Shown: in pieces, positions 45,176-54,309 of the stretch | How the letters are laid out: each line of letters starts with the position of its first letter | Numbering within the stretch: the first letter of the stretch is position 1 | Assembly: GCA_021774255.1 (NCBI GenBank) | Contig: JAJFJF010000001.1 | Span: forward strand, 1-57,701 | From: Gammaproteobacteria bacterium | GTDB lineage: Bacteria > Pseudomonadota > Gammaproteobacteria > JAJFJF01 | Length of the DNA stretch: 57,701 nucleotides | Reading direction: 5' to 3' | The notes under the pieces: model-generated | Seen by the model: only the letters and a program-made list of their open reading frames with translations | Told to the model about the DNA's origin: nothing | Databases searched by the model: none | Program-made: the position numbers and the translations under genes

Positions 45176-45569
45176 ACTTTAGGCCCCAAGGATAGGTGTT
45201 ATTTTTTTCTATCAAGTAAATAAGATACAAGCATACCGATGAAAAGCGATTGTGAATTGTCATGGAAGATTGAGAATACTTAGCGGAGGTATTGCACTTG
45301 ATAATTGAATCCAACCTCCAAAAAAAGGCTTCAAAACAAGCTATTTAACCAGCTTTTTTCAGTGCTGCTAAATTTGCCGCTTCCTAAAAATACGCTGCGT
45401 AAAATACCGAAGCGAAAATGATGGAAGTAATGTAAGAAGAAGCTTTGGAGGAGCCTTTGATGTTTGTATAGTAAAATCAATATATTATGATTTATCCTGG
45501 CTTGTTTTTATGGAGTGCGATAAGATGTTTCATAAGTATTTAAGCATGATTTTTTAGGTTTGATCTCCC
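45176..45569. other. Spacer between helicase gene and tmk
   Basis: 394 bases with no recognisable gene. It holds accessory 3' element copy 5 at 45303-45359 and AT-rich sequence near 45470-45560 that probably contains the tmk promoter (for example TATATTATGATT near 45480). No mltG-like or tmk-like relic was seen. Confidence 0.5.
45303..45359 (+). terminator. Accessory 3' element, copy 5
   Basis: AATTGAATCCAA (45303-45314), A7 (45320-45326), GGCTTCAAAAC, then hairpin AAGCT / AGCTT (45338-45342, 45351-45355) running into T6. Downstream of the helicase gene by 127 bases. Confidence 0.7.
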
Positions 45570-46214
45570 ATGTCCACAACAGGAACACCCGCTCGTTTTA
45601 TTACCCTTGAAGGCATTGAAGGGGTTGGTAAATCGACCAATCTGGCATTTGTGCACGATTATTTGCAGCAGCATGGGCACAAGGTACGTTTGACCCGCGA
45701 GCCGGGGGGCACGCCGATTGCAGAAGAAATTCGCAATATCTTACTGCATGCCGATAATGGCGAAGTCATGCAAGCTGAAACCGAGCTACTCTTGATATTT
45801 GCCGGGCGCGCGCAGCATTTGCGTACGGTGATTGAGCCAGCACTGCAAGCAGGCCAGTGGGTGGTGAGCGATCGCTTTACCGATGCCAGTGTGGCCTATC
45901 AAGGCGGCGGTCGAGAGTTAGGTGTGGCGCGCGTTGCGGAACTTGAGACGTGGCTGCAAGGTGATTTGCGGCCTGATTTAACGCTATTACTGGATGCGCC
46001 GCTGGAAGTGACGCTCAAACGCATGGCACACCGAGAAGCGGATCGTTTCGAACGAGAGCAAGCTGCCTTTTTTGAACGGGTACGTGCCGCTTATTTAGAG
46101 CGTGCGCAAGCATACCCTGAACGTATTTGTGTGATTGATGCTTCGTTGCCGCTTGAGGCCGTGCAAGCGCAGATCAAAGTGGCGCTAGATAAATTATTAG
46201 GCACAAATTATTAG
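45570..46214 (+). CDS. tmk: Thymidylate kinase
   Basis: Phosphorylates dTMP to dTDP. 214 residues: P-loop EGIEGVGKST, TREPGGTPIAEEIR, the DR motif SDRFTDASVAYQGGGR, and a LID region with READRFERE. Starts the tmk-holB-tatD operon, normally joined to pabC-mltG but here displaced by the accessory insertion. Confidence 0.95.
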   Translation: MSTTGTPARFITLEGIEGVGKSTNLAFVHDYLQQHGHKVRLTREPGGTPIAEEIRNILLHADNGEVMQAETELLLIFAGRAQHLRTVIEPALQAGQWVVSDRFTDASVAYQGGGRELGVARVAELETWLQGDLRPDLTLLLDAPLEVTLKRMAHREADRFEREQAAFFERVRAAYLERAQAYPERICVIDASLPLEAVQAQIKVALDKLLGTNY

Positions 46215-46221
46215 AAGCATA

Positions 46222-47205
46222 ATGTCACTCAATAGCGAACGACTTTATCCCTGGTGTGAAAAAAACTGGGAAAATTTGTGGCAGCAACAGCAAGCAGGCC
46301 GTTTGCCGCATGCTTTATTGCTTGTTGGCCAAGCGGGCTTGGGCAAGCAAGCTTTTGCAGAGCATCTTACCCAACGCTTACTTTGCCAAGGTGAGGCAAA
46401 CGACACCGGTGCTTGTGGCCAGTGCCGCCAATGCAAGCTTTATTTAGCGGGTAATCACCCCGATCATTTAGCCATTGCGCCGGAAGAGCCGGGCAAAGCC
46501 ATTCCCGTTGATACCATTCGTTCTATTGCAAAATTTTCAGCACAAACTGCGCAGCAGCAGGGCAACAAAGTCATTAGCATTGCCAATGCAGAAAACATGA
46601 ATATCGCTGCAAGCAATGCTTTGCTTAAAACCCTGGAAGAACCTACCCCCAACACTTTTTTACTGTTGGTCACTGACCGACCTGCACAATTATTGCCAAC
46701 TCTTCACAGCCGTTGTCAGCGTATTGTCTTTCATGTGCCGCCAGAAGCACACGTGCAAGACTGGTTACGTGCGCAAGTGGATCTCAACGAGGATGAGTTA
46801 GCCGCAGCGTTAGCATTAGCCGGCGGCGCGCCGCGCTTAGCAAAAGCCTATGCTGAAGAAGGGGTGTTGTCAGCCTATCAAGACTTTTTAACACAATGGC
46901 AACACTTAAGCAGCGGGCAAGCAAGCCCTTATCATTTGGCGGCGCAGTGGAGCAAGCAAGCGCAATGTTTACAATGGATGCAGCGTATTATCGCGACGTT
47001 ATTAAAACGTATTGCTTGCCAGCAAGATCTGGCGTCTTACGGCATTGTTACGCAGCCGCTGTCCGTGCAAACGCATCAAGCGCTGTATCATTATCTTGAT
47101 AAACTAAATGTATTAACGCAAAAACAAGCGCGCCATCATTTAAACCTAACCTTATTACTTGAGTCATTACTCGTTACTTGGTGCCAGGAGGTGTTAGCAA
47201 AATGA
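46222..47205 (+). CDS. holB: DNA polymerase III subunit delta'
   Basis: Clamp-loader subunit. 327 residues. RLPHALLLVGQAGLGKQAFA loop, four Cys zinc site CGQCRQCKLYLAGNHPDH after an earlier LLC, LLKTLEEPTPNTFLLLV and the SRC motif LHSRCQRIVF. Seven bases after tmk; overlaps tatD by ATGA. A pilZ gene often found between holB and tatD is absent. Confidence 0.93.
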   Translation: MSLNSERLYPWCEKNWENLWQQQQAGRLPHALLLVGQAGLGKQAFAEHLTQRLLCQGEANDTGACGQCRQCKLYLAGNHPDHLAIAPEEPGKAIPVDTIRSIAKFSAQTAQQQGNKVISIANAENMNIAASNALLKTLEEPTPNTFLLLVTDRPAQLLPTLHSRCQRIVFHVPPEAHVQDWLRAQVDLNEDELAAALALAGGAPRLAKAYAEEGVLSAYQDFLTQWQHLSSGQASPYHLAAQWSKQAQCLQWMQRIIATLLKRIACQQDLASYGIVTQPLSVQTHQALYHYLDKLNVLTQKQARHHLNLTLLLESLLVTWCQEVLAK

Positions 47206-47984
47206 ACTTAGTAGATTCGCATTGCCATTTAAATTGTTTGGACTTAACCGAACATGCTGGCGAGCTTGATGTTGCCTTGCTTGCTGCAAAAGACGTCGGC
47301 GTGCAACACATGTTGTGCGTGTGTATTGATTTAGAAAATTTCCCTGCTGTATTAGCGATTGCTGAGCAGCACGATAATATTACGGCGTCTGTAGGCCTAC
47401 ACCCGACTGAACGGAGTGGACAAGAGCCTGAAGTGGAAGATTTAGTGAGGCTAAGTGACCATCCTAAAGTTGTGGCCATCGGTGAGACAGGTTTAGATTA
47501 TTACCGTTGCACAGACGACAACGCTTGGCAGCGGGAGCGCTTTTTGCGGCATATTGAAGCGGCTAAAATGGTGCAAAAGCCGTTAATTATTCATTCACGT
47601 GCCGCTAAAGAAGATACCTTAAGTATTTTACGGGCAGAAGAAGCCTGGGATGTGAAAGGCGTGATGCATTGTTTTACAGAAGATTGGGATATGGCTAAAA
47701 AAGCCATTGATTTAGGTTTTTATATTTCTTTTTCAGGAATAGTGACGTTTCGTAATGCGGTGGAGCTAAAAGAAGTGGCCCAAAAAGTGCCGCTGGATCG
47801 CATGCTGATTGAAACCGATTCACCTTATTTAGCGCCGACCCCACACCGGGGCAAACCCAATGAGCCAGCTTATGTGCGTTTTGTGGCAGAGCACATTGCT
47901 GAGTTACGGGGCGTGCCCGTTGAAGAGATTGCCGAGCAAACCACAGCGAATTTCTTTGAGTTATTTAAAGGGGCGCGGGCTTAA
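47202..47984 (+). CDS. tatD: TatD-family metal-dependent DNase
   Basis: TIM-barrel hydrolase with 3'-5' exonuclease activity in family members. 260 residues from ATG 47202 (ATGA overlap with holB). Metal ligands: DSHCHLN, GETGLDYY, IIHSRAAKED, VMHCFTED and ETDSPYLAP. Confidence 0.93.
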   Translation: MNLVDSHCHLNCLDLTEHAGELDVALLAAKDVGVQHMLCVCIDLENFPAVLAIAEQHDNITASVGLHPTERSGQEPEVEDLVRLSDHPKVVAIGETGLDYYRCTDDNAWQRERFLRHIEAAKMVQKPLIIHSRAAKEDTLSILRAEEAWDVKGVMHCFTEDWDMAKKAIDLGFYISFSGIVTFRNAVELKEVAQKVPLDRMLIETDSPYLAPTPHRGKPNEPAYVRFVAEHIAELRGVPVEEIAEQTTANFFELFKGARA

Positions 47985-48069
47985 ACGACGGATAGGCAGA
48001 AATAACTTCCTGCTAAAGTTTCGGGAAGCGCGTCTGTTTCAGCTGGTAGTAAACTCTATTAGAATTGCT

Positions 48070-48112
48070 CCCTCTCCCCTTCAAGGGGAGAGGGTTGGGG
48101 TGAGGGGTTATT
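48070..48112. repeat. Dispersed palindromic repeat, copy A
   Basis: CCCTCTCCCC-TTCAA-GGGGAGAGGG palindrome followed by TTGGGGTGAGGGGTTATT. The second copy is at 50634-50678. This kind of GGGGAGAGGG palindrome occurs as an intergenic repeat in many bacterial genomes; it may also end transcripts. Confidence 0.8.
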
Positions 48113-48134
48113 TTCTTTCCGCCCCTATTGATAA

Positions 48135-48605
48135 TTAGCTGTTCTCGCCATTTTCGCCGTTAAGCTCATCAATATCGTAAAGCTTATCTGAACCATCAAT
48201 CGCTTCGGCAAGCGCCGCGTATTCTTCGTCGGTATTCACGTAAACAATATCAGCCTCGGGGATCTCCCAAGCCCAACCTTTTCCGATCACATAGCTATCA
48301 ATCGGCCAGCCTGCGCAGGCTTCACCAAGCTCAAGCTCGACGGTGTCACTGACTTCAGTGATCGCCATGATGCCCATGGCTTCTGTATCTTGGTGAAGCT
48401 GGGAGACGACCACTAAATGTTCCGTATTCACGTTGGCATAAATCTGCTGAATTTGAAGTGACCAAGTGGTATCAGGCACAGTGGTGCTCACAGTGACTTC
48501 ATTAAGTTGTTTGGAAGAGTAGGGTACGTTTTCTGAAACAGACTGACAGGCAGCAACGATAAGAAGTGTGGGGAGCAGCAATAAGCTATACTTTAAACGG
48601 TTCAT
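48135..48605 (-). CDS. Predicted lipoprotein of unknown function
   Basis: 156 residues. Signal peptide with lipobox LLIVAAC (Cys20), then a predicted beta-rich body (TTWSLQIQQIYANVNTEHLVVVSQL) with one Cys in GEACAGWPID and an acidic Asn/Glu-rich tail. No family recognised. The start has GGGGGTAACC-type purines just upstream; a TGTTACAAT extended -10 lies near 48650 on the minus strand. Confidence 0.75.
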   Translation of the reverse strand: MNRLKYSLLLLPTLLIVAACQSVSENVPYSSKQLNEVTVSTTVPDTTWSLQIQQIYANVNTEHLVVVSQLHQDTEAMGIMAITEVSDTVELELGEACAGWPIDSYVIGKGWAWEIPEADIVYVNTDEEYAALAEAIDGSDKLYDIDELNGENGENS

Positions 48606-48720
48606 GGGGGTAACCTATTGTTATTATTATTTTTAGTATTTACATTGTAACAAAAAGTGTAAAAGAAACCAAGTTAAAGAACTAGTGTAAAAGCATTTTA
48701 AATCAATATCTTAAAATAAA

Positions 48721-49713
48721 ATGGTTAAGAAAGTTATCATTCCTACTCTTGATGAGATACGTGCAGCGCGTCAGAAGCTTGGGCGTAACATCCGCACCAC
48801 GCCTGTTTGGCAAGCCAAAGGCAAGCCTTGGGATGTGCTATTTTCGCCAGACACAGCCCTTTTTCTGAAAATGGAGCTGTGGCAATACACCGGTAGCTTC
48901 AAGCCGCGTGGCGCATTGACCGTGATGATGAATGCCCCCGACATGAAAAACGGCGTCACGGCCGTGAGCGCTGGGAATCATGCCATTGCGGTGGCTTATG
49001 CTGCCAAAATCTTAGGCACACACGCCAAAGTGGTCATGACAAAAACCGCCAGCCCGGCGCGCGTGGCTTTGTGCAAAGATTACGGTGCAGAAGTGATCTT
49101 GGCAGAAGATCTGAAGGCCGCTTTTGAAGAAGTGGAGCGCATTGCCAAAGAAGAGGGGCGTTTATTTGTGCATCCTTTTGAGGGGCCTTATACGGCTTTA
49201 GGGACTGCGACATTGGGACTAGAATTTGCCGAGCAGGTGAAAGACTTGGATGCCGTGCTTGTTGCCATGGGGGGAGGCGGTTTATGTGGTGGCATGGGTA
49301 ATGCCATTAAACAGATACAGCCCAATTGCCAAATTTTTGGTGTGGAGCCGGTGGGTGCAAACAATATGTATTTAAGCTTGCAGTCGGGTAAACCCGAAAC
49401 ATTAGACAAGATAGATACCATCGCCGACAGCTTAGCGCCACCGCAAGCACTGCCGTATAGTTTTTCGCTCTGTCAGCAGTGTGTGGATGAAGTCGTGTTG
49501 GTCGAAGATACGGCCATGTGCATGGGCATGACCTTACTGTTTCATGAACTGAAAATGGCAGTGGAGCCCGCCTGTGCTGCTGTGATCGCCGCTGCACTGG
49601 GCCCTTTACGTGAGCGTTTGCTTGGCAAGCGCGTGGGCTTGATTATGTGTGGCACCAACATTGATGCCGACCATTTTTGCCAGTATGCCAAGATTGGTGC
49701 TGCGACCCTCTAA
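48721..49713 (+). CDS. PLP-dependent threonine/serine dehydratase-like protein
   Basis: 330 residues of the fold-type II PLP family. The Schiff-base Lys is in YTGSFKPRGA, the phosphate loop is MGGGGLCGGMG, and AVSAGNHAIAVAYAAKILG binds the substrate carboxylate. No ACT regulatory domain. It could be a catabolic threonine/serine dehydratase or a racemase; the sequence does not separate these. Confidence 0.82.
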   Translation: MVKKVIIPTLDEIRAARQKLGRNIRTTPVWQAKGKPWDVLFSPDTALFLKMELWQYTGSFKPRGALTVMMNAPDMKNGVTAVSAGNHAIAVAYAAKILGTHAKVVMTKTASPARVALCKDYGAEVILAEDLKAAFEEVERIAKEEGRLFVHPFEGPYTALGTATLGLEFAEQVKDLDAVLVAMGGGGLCGGMGNAIKQIQPNCQIFGVEPVGANNMYLSLQSGKPETLDKIDTIADSLAPPQALPYSFSLCQQCVDEVVLVEDTAMCMGMTLLFHELKMAVEPACAAVIAAALGPLRERLLGKRVGLIMCGTNIDADHFCQYAKIGAATL

Positions 49714-49759
49714 GCAGCTGACAATACAAATTGTGGAGGCAAATTTTACCTAAGCCTCT

Positions 49760-49811
49760 GTAGGGGCGGCCCCCTGTGGCCGCCCGGCTAGCCAGAGGAG
49801 GTTGCCCCTAC
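49760..49811. repeat. Dispersed inverted repeat running into lpxH
   Basis: GTAGGGGC / GCCCCTAC arms (49760-49767 and 49804-49811) enclose GC-rich GGCGGCC-type sequence. The right arm is inside lpxH and encodes its last residues (VGATSSG). GTAGGGGC...GCCCCTAC elements are common bacterial dispersed repeats. Confidence 0.7.
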
Positions 49812-50543
49812 GTTAAGCGCAATATCATGAAGTTGACAGCTGCCATCTGACTCACACACTAAAACGCTGCCCATGTTATGCCAGGCGCCAAGCACAATGC
49901 GTTCGGCAGGTTTGCCGTTGATTTCCAGTTTCAGTTTGTGAATAGCAGGCCGATGGGTATGGCCGTGGATTAAACGGTTGACGCCGTGCTCGCGCATCAC
50001 GCGGATCACTTCATCCGGCTCGACATCCATTAACATGGCATCCCGGTTGCGTGTGTAGGCGTCACTCGTGCGGCGGAGTTTTTGTGCAATTTTTTCACGT
50101 AAGCGTAGCGGGAAGCTTAAGAATAGTTTTTTGATAAATGGATTGCGCACAACACGGCGATAACGCAAGTAAGCGCGGTCAGCAAGGCAAAGCGTATCGC
50201 CATGCATCAGCAACGTCGGCGTGCCATCTAAATCAATGCGTGTGGGATCGGGCAACAACGTACAACCACTTTCTTGGCAGAAGCGCTCGCCCAATAAAAA
50301 ATCCCGGTTACCGTGCATAATGTAAGTCGCCACGCCGTGTTGGCTTACGTCATGCAAGGCGTCGATAATGCGTTTGGTGAAAGGTGAGGAGAAGTCATCA
50401 CCCACCCAGTATTCAAAGAAATCACCCAAAATATAGAGGGCTTTCACGTCACGGGCTTGTGTCTTTAAAAAGTGAATAAACCCCTCGGTAATGTGGGGTT
50501 CCCTTTCATCGAGATGTAGATCAGAAATAAAAAGGGTGGTCAT
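49788..50543 (-). CDS. lpxH: UDP-2,3-diacylglucosamine diphosphatase LpxH
   Basis: Calcineurin-like phosphoesterase that makes lipid X in lipid A synthesis. 251 residues from ATG 50543 (TTLFISDLHLDERE). Metal ligands in SDLHL, GDFFEYWVGDD, HGNRDFLLG, MHGDTLC and HGHTHRPAIH. The frame is open to 50648 but the extra part is repeat-derived and not conserved. The C-terminal few residues come from the 49760 repeat. Confidence 0.93.
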   Translation of the reverse strand: MTTLFISDLHLDEREPHITEGFIHFLKTQARDVKALYILGDFFEYWVGDDFSSPFTKRIIDALHDVSQHGVATYIMHGNRDFLLGERFCQESGCTLLPDPTRIDLDGTPTLLMHGDTLCLADRAYLRYRRVVRNPFIKKLFLSFPLRLREKIAQKLRRTSDAYTRNRDAMLMDVEPDEVIRVMREHGVNRLIHGHTHRPAIHKLKLEINGKPAERIVLGAWHNMGSVLVCESDGSCQLHDIALNVGATSSG

Positions 50544-50633
50544 ATTCTCATTTTTCCCTTCAGGGAGTGAGGAGCATCTTTTTGGGTATTCTGGATAAGG
50601 CTTGTTTGTTGCGTTGTGACTGCGCACTGCCAG

Positions 50634-50678
50634 CTCTCTCCCCTTCAAGGGGAGAGGGCCGGGGTGAGGGGTTATTAT
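50634..50678. repeat. Dispersed palindromic repeat, copy B
   Basis: CCCCTTCAAGGGGAGAGGG palindrome with GGGGTGAGGGGTTATTATT tail, nearly identical to 48070-48112. It lies between lpxH and the cyclophilin gene and touches the latter's stop region. Confidence 0.8.
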
Positions 50679-51292
50679 TCAACCCGCTTAACAGAATGGA
50701 TCACAATGGTGTCGCTGGGCACATCTTGGTGGCCGCCTTTTGCGGTCGTGGGTTGCTCAGAGATTTTCATCACCACCTCCATGCCATCAGTCACTTCACC
50801 AAACACAGCGTAGCCCCAACCGGTCTGATTTTCGCCAGTATGATCAAGAAATTTGTTATCAGAGACATTAATAAAAAACTGTGCGGTGGCGGAGTGTGGA
50901 TCGCTCGTACGTGCCATCGCAAGGGTGCCCGTGCTGTTAGACAAGCCATTATTCGCTTCATTTTTAATAGGCGCTTGCGTCGTTTTTTGCTCAAATGCTT
51001 CGGTAAAGCCGCCGCCTTGGATCATAAAACCGGGGATAACGCGGTGGAAGATGGTGCCATCATAAAAGCCGTTGTCAGCATAGTTAAGAAAATTCTCAAC
51101 GGATTCAGGTGCTTTTTCAGGGTAAAGTGCGACCGTTATGTCGCCGTGTGAAGTTGAAATAATAACATCAGTGGTTTGCATGGGTGCGTTGTTATCCTCT
51201 TGGCTGCCACAGCCAACTAGTCCAATTAAAATAAGCCCAGTTATAATAAATGGGAAGCGTAATAATTTATTCAAAAAGAGTTTTTCTTTCAT
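50675..51292 (-). CDS. Cyclophilin-type peptidyl-prolyl isomerase, lipoprotein
   Basis: 205 residues from ATG 51292. Signal peptide with lipobox GLVGC, then a PpiA/PpiB-type cyclophilin: [64 protein letters not shown] and [12 protein letters not shown]. The lipobox predicts a membrane-anchored periplasmic foldase. Two earlier in-frame starts would add non-conserved residues before the basic KEK leader. Confidence 0.88.
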   Translation of the reverse strand: MKEKLFLNKLLRFPFIITGLILIGLVGCGSQEDNNAPMQTTDVIISTSHGDITVALYPEKAPESVENFLNYADNGFYDGTIFHRVIPGFMIQGGGFTEAFEQKTTQAPIKNEANNGLSNSTGTLAMARTSDPHSATAQFFINVSDNKFLDHTGENQTGWGYAVFGEVTDGMEVVMKISEQPTTAKGGHQDVPSDTIVIHSVKRVE

Positions 51293-51372
51293 CGGTTTTC
51301 CTACCATTGCTATCACAATGAGAAGCGAAAAAGGATATCATAGCACTAGGCTTTTCGCTATCATGTTGCACA

Positions 51373-52803
51373 ATGAGTGATTTAAGTATTAAAACACGTT
51401 TTTGCCCCAGCCCAACCGGGCGGCTTCATATTGGTAATATTCGTACCGCGCTATTCAGTGCCTTATGGGCGCATGGCCAGCAAGGTAAGTGGTTGTTGCG
51501 CATCGAAGACACCGATCAAGAACGCTCTACGGCGGCATTGAGCGAGCAGCTGCAAGCAGATCTAAAATGGCTAGGTTTGCACTGGGATGAAGGCCCTGAC
51601 GTCGGCGGCCCAAACGCACCGTACTACCAATCTGAGCGTGGGGCTATTTATGATGAATACTACGCTGCACTCGAGACCAATCACTTGGCCTATCCTTGCT
51701 TTTGCAGCCAAGAAACCTTAGCCCAAAGCCGCCAGGCGCAGATCAAAGCCCATCAAGCGCCACGTTACGATGGTACCTGCGCAAATTTAAAACCAGATGA
51801 CGTGCAAGCCAAGCTCGCAGAAGGCGTGCGGCCTACCTTACGTTTTCGTGTGCCGCCTGCCAAAACGGTCAGCTTTGTGGACGCTGTGCGTGGGCTGCAG
51901 CATTTCAAAACACACGATTTAGGTGATTTTATTATTCGTCGTGCTGACGGCTCACCCGGTTTTTTATTTTGTAACGCCATTGATGATGCTTTGATGGGCG
52001 TCACCCATGTCTTGCGTGGTGAAGATCACTTATCTAATTCACCGCTGCAGATATTGATCTTGCAAGCACTCGACTTGCCCATTCCCCAGTACGTGCACAT
52101 GTCACTGATTGTCGGTGACGATGGCAGCCCTTTATCAAAACGTCATGGCAGCTTTAATATTGGTGATTTGCAAAAAGAAGGTTATTTGCCCGGTGCTATC
52201 GTGAATTATTTGGCGCATTTGGGCCATCACTATCAAGAAGAAGGGTATCAATCGCTGGATGAATTAGCCAAGGGTTTTCGTTTGGCCTCACTCGGCCAGG
52301 CCCCCGCCCGTTTTGACAAAAAACAGCTGGCCTTTTACCAAAAAGCAGCTTTATTAGAATTGGCGGATAAAGATTTATGGAATTGGTTAGGGGAGAGTGT
52401 GCATGCTGTCGTGCCCCCTGAAAAACAAGCGATCTTTGTTGCTGCCGTGAGGCCTAATTTAATGTTGCCGCAAGAAGGCTTGTCTTGGGCGAAGGCTTTT
52501 TTTGGTGAGCATGTTATTTACGAACAAGCCGCGCGCGATGCCGCGCACGAGGCGGGGCTTGCTTTTTACCAGGCGGCATTTTCATCAATCAGCGATGTCG
52601 CGTCAGATGAAGCCATTTCACATGAAGCCTTATTAACCTTGATAAAAGAGGCAACGAGTTGTAAGGGAAAAGCCTTATTCGCCCCCTTGCGTGCGGGCTT
52701 AACGGGCACCTTACATGGCCCTGGATTTGCTGACATTTTTCAGCTCATGGGCATTGAGAAAATACGACAACGTTTTGAGCAAGCAATAGAAAATCTACCC
52801 TGA
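51373..52803 (+). CDS. gltX: Glutamyl-tRNA synthetase
   Basis: 476 residues, class I. HIGH-type motif RFCPSPTGRLHIGNIRTALF and KMSKS-type motif GSPLSKRHGSF. Charges tRNA-Glu; the discriminating type (tRNA-Glu only or also tRNA-Gln) is not decided by sight. cysS follows after 75 bases on the same strand. Confidence 0.94.
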   Translation: MSDLSIKTRFCPSPTGRLHIGNIRTALFSALWAHGQQGKWLLRIEDTDQERSTAALSEQLQADLKWLGLHWDEGPDVGGPNAPYYQSERGAIYDEYYAALETNHLAYPCFCSQETLAQSRQAQIKAHQAPRYDGTCANLKPDDVQAKLAEGVRPTLRFRVPPAKTVSFVDAVRGLQHFKTHDLGDFIIRRADGSPGFLFCNAIDDALMGVTHVLRGEDHLSNSPLQILILQALDLPIPQYVHMSLIVGDDGSPLSKRHGSFNIGDLQKEGYLPGAIVNYLAHLGHHYQEEGYQSLDELAKGFRLASLGQAPARFDKKQLAFYQKAALLELADKDLWNWLGESVHAVVPPEKQAIFVAAVRPNLMLPQEGLSWAKAFFGEHVIYEQAARDAAHEAGLAFYQAAFSSISDVASDEAISHEALLTLIKEATSCKGKALFAPLRAGLTGTLHGPGFADIFQLMGIEKIRQRFEQAIENLP

Positions 52804-52878
52804 AATTAAAATTTAAGGGAAGCATTCCATCGCTCCCCTTAAAAATCCCCATCGGATTTGAAGAGATGATTTAATATT

Positions 52879-54300
52879 ATGATCCAAGTCTACAACACCG
52901 CAACCAAACAAAAAGAAACACTGCAAACCCAAGCGCCTAATAAGATCGGCATCTACGTTTGCGGCATGACCGTTTATAATTATATTCATTTGGGCAATGC
53001 GCGCGTGCTCGCAATGTTTGACACGATCACGCGTTACTTGCGTCACCGTGGTTTTGAAGTCAATTACATCCGTAATATTACCGATGTCGATGACAAAATC
53101 ATCACCAAAGCACACGAAAATAAAGAACCCGTGACGGCGGTGACCGAGCGTTTTATTAACGCGATGCACGAAGACGAAGATGCGCTGAACATTTTACGCC
53201 CCTCACATGAGCCACGCGCAACGGAATTTATGGCGAAGATGATCAAGATGATTGAAACCTTGATCGAAAAAGACCATGCGTATGTCGCAGATAATGGCGA
53301 TGTGTATTATCGCGTCAGTAGCTTTGAATCGTATGGTGCGCTTTCACACCAAGATGTTAATGATTTGCGGGCGGGTAGCCGTGTCGATGTCGTCGATGCC
53401 AAGCGAGATCCACTCGACTTTGTACTCTGGAAAATGGCCAAGCCGGATGAGCCCGCGTGGCCTTCACCGTGGGGCGAGGGGCGCCCGGGTTGGCACATTG
53501 AATGCTCGGCCATGTCGACCCATCACTTGGGTGATACTTTTGATATTCATGGCGGCGGCTTTGATTTAACGTTTCCGCATCATGAAAACGAGCGCGCCCA
53601 ATCAGAAGCGGCCACAGGCAAGCCATTTGTAAAAACCTGGATGCACGTAGGGTATGTGCAAATTGACAAACAAAAGATGTCAAAGTCGTTGGGTAACTTT
53701 TTCACCGTGCGCGAATTGCTCACGCGCTATCACCCCGAAGTGGTGCGTTATTTAATTGTGAGCAGCCATTATCGCAGCCCTTTAAATTTCAGCCTGGAAC
53801 AACTTGATACCACGCGCTCCGCACTAGAACGTTTGTATTTAGCATTGCGTGATTTAGATTTAAGCCAAGAAGAAGCCGGTACTGAATTTGAAACTCGCTT
53901 TAACAAAGCGATGGATGATGATTTTAACACCGCCAACGGCTTGGCGGTGCTGTTTGACATGGTGCGCGAAGTCAACCGCTTGCGTGAAACCGATCTTGCC
54001 AAGGCAGGGCGAGTGGCCGCGGTACTCAAGCGCTTGGCAAATCTGTTCGGGATTTTGAATGAAGATCCAGAAAGCTATTTAACCGCCGGCCAGGTAGAAA
54101 CCGAAAGCGGCGTGGATGTCAGTGAAATTGAGTCGCTCATTGCTGCCCGCAATCAAGCCCGCGCCGAAAAAGACTGGGCCAAGTCTGATCAAATCCGTGA
54201 TGAGCTAGCGGCCCGCGGTATTCTTTTGGAAGATAAAGCCGGTGAAACCCGCTGGCGACGGGTAGCGCTGGAAGAAAATACAGACGACACTGCCTCTTAA
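52879..54300 (+). CDS. cysS: Cysteinyl-tRNA synthetase
   Basis: 473 residues, class I. HIGH motif NYIHLGNAR, KMSKS motif QKMSKSLGNFF and zinc ligands in YVCGMTVY, WHIECSAMS and FPHHENE. The C-terminal anticodon-binding region includes ARNQARAEKDWAKSDQIRDELAARGI. Ends 9 bases from the convergent folD stop. Confidence 0.96.
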   Translation: MIQVYNTATKQKETLQTQAPNKIGIYVCGMTVYNYIHLGNARVLAMFDTITRYLRHRGFEVNYIRNITDVDDKIITKAHENKEPVTAVTERFINAMHEDEDALNILRPSHEPRATEFMAKMIKMIETLIEKDHAYVADNGDVYYRVSSFESYGALSHQDVNDLRAGSRVDVVDAKRDPLDFVLWKMAKPDEPAWPSPWGEGRPGWHIECSAMSTHHLGDTFDIHGGGFDLTFPHHENERAQSEAATGKPFVKTWMHVGYVQIDKQKMSKSLGNFFTVRELLTRYHPEVVRYLIVSSHYRSPLNFSLEQLDTTRSALERLYLALRDLDLSQEEAGTEFETRFNKAMDDDFNTANGLAVLFDMVREVNRLRETDLAKAGRVAAVLKRLANLFGILNEDPESYLTAGQVETESGVDVSEIESLIAARNQARAEKDWAKSDQIRDELAARGILLEDKAGETRWRRVALEENTDDTAS

Positions 54301-54309
54301 GCTAAAAAA

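Noticed and set aside
48640..48665. A sixth copy of the accessory upstream motif before the lipoprotein gene
   Set aside because: Only TGTTAC matches; the left half TACAT-CCC and the CGCTA end are absent. It reads better as an ordinary extended -10 promoter.
50544..50648. N-terminal extension of LpxH
   Set aside because: The extra codons come partly from the dispersed repeat at 50634 and do not match the family, which starts at TTLFISDLHL.
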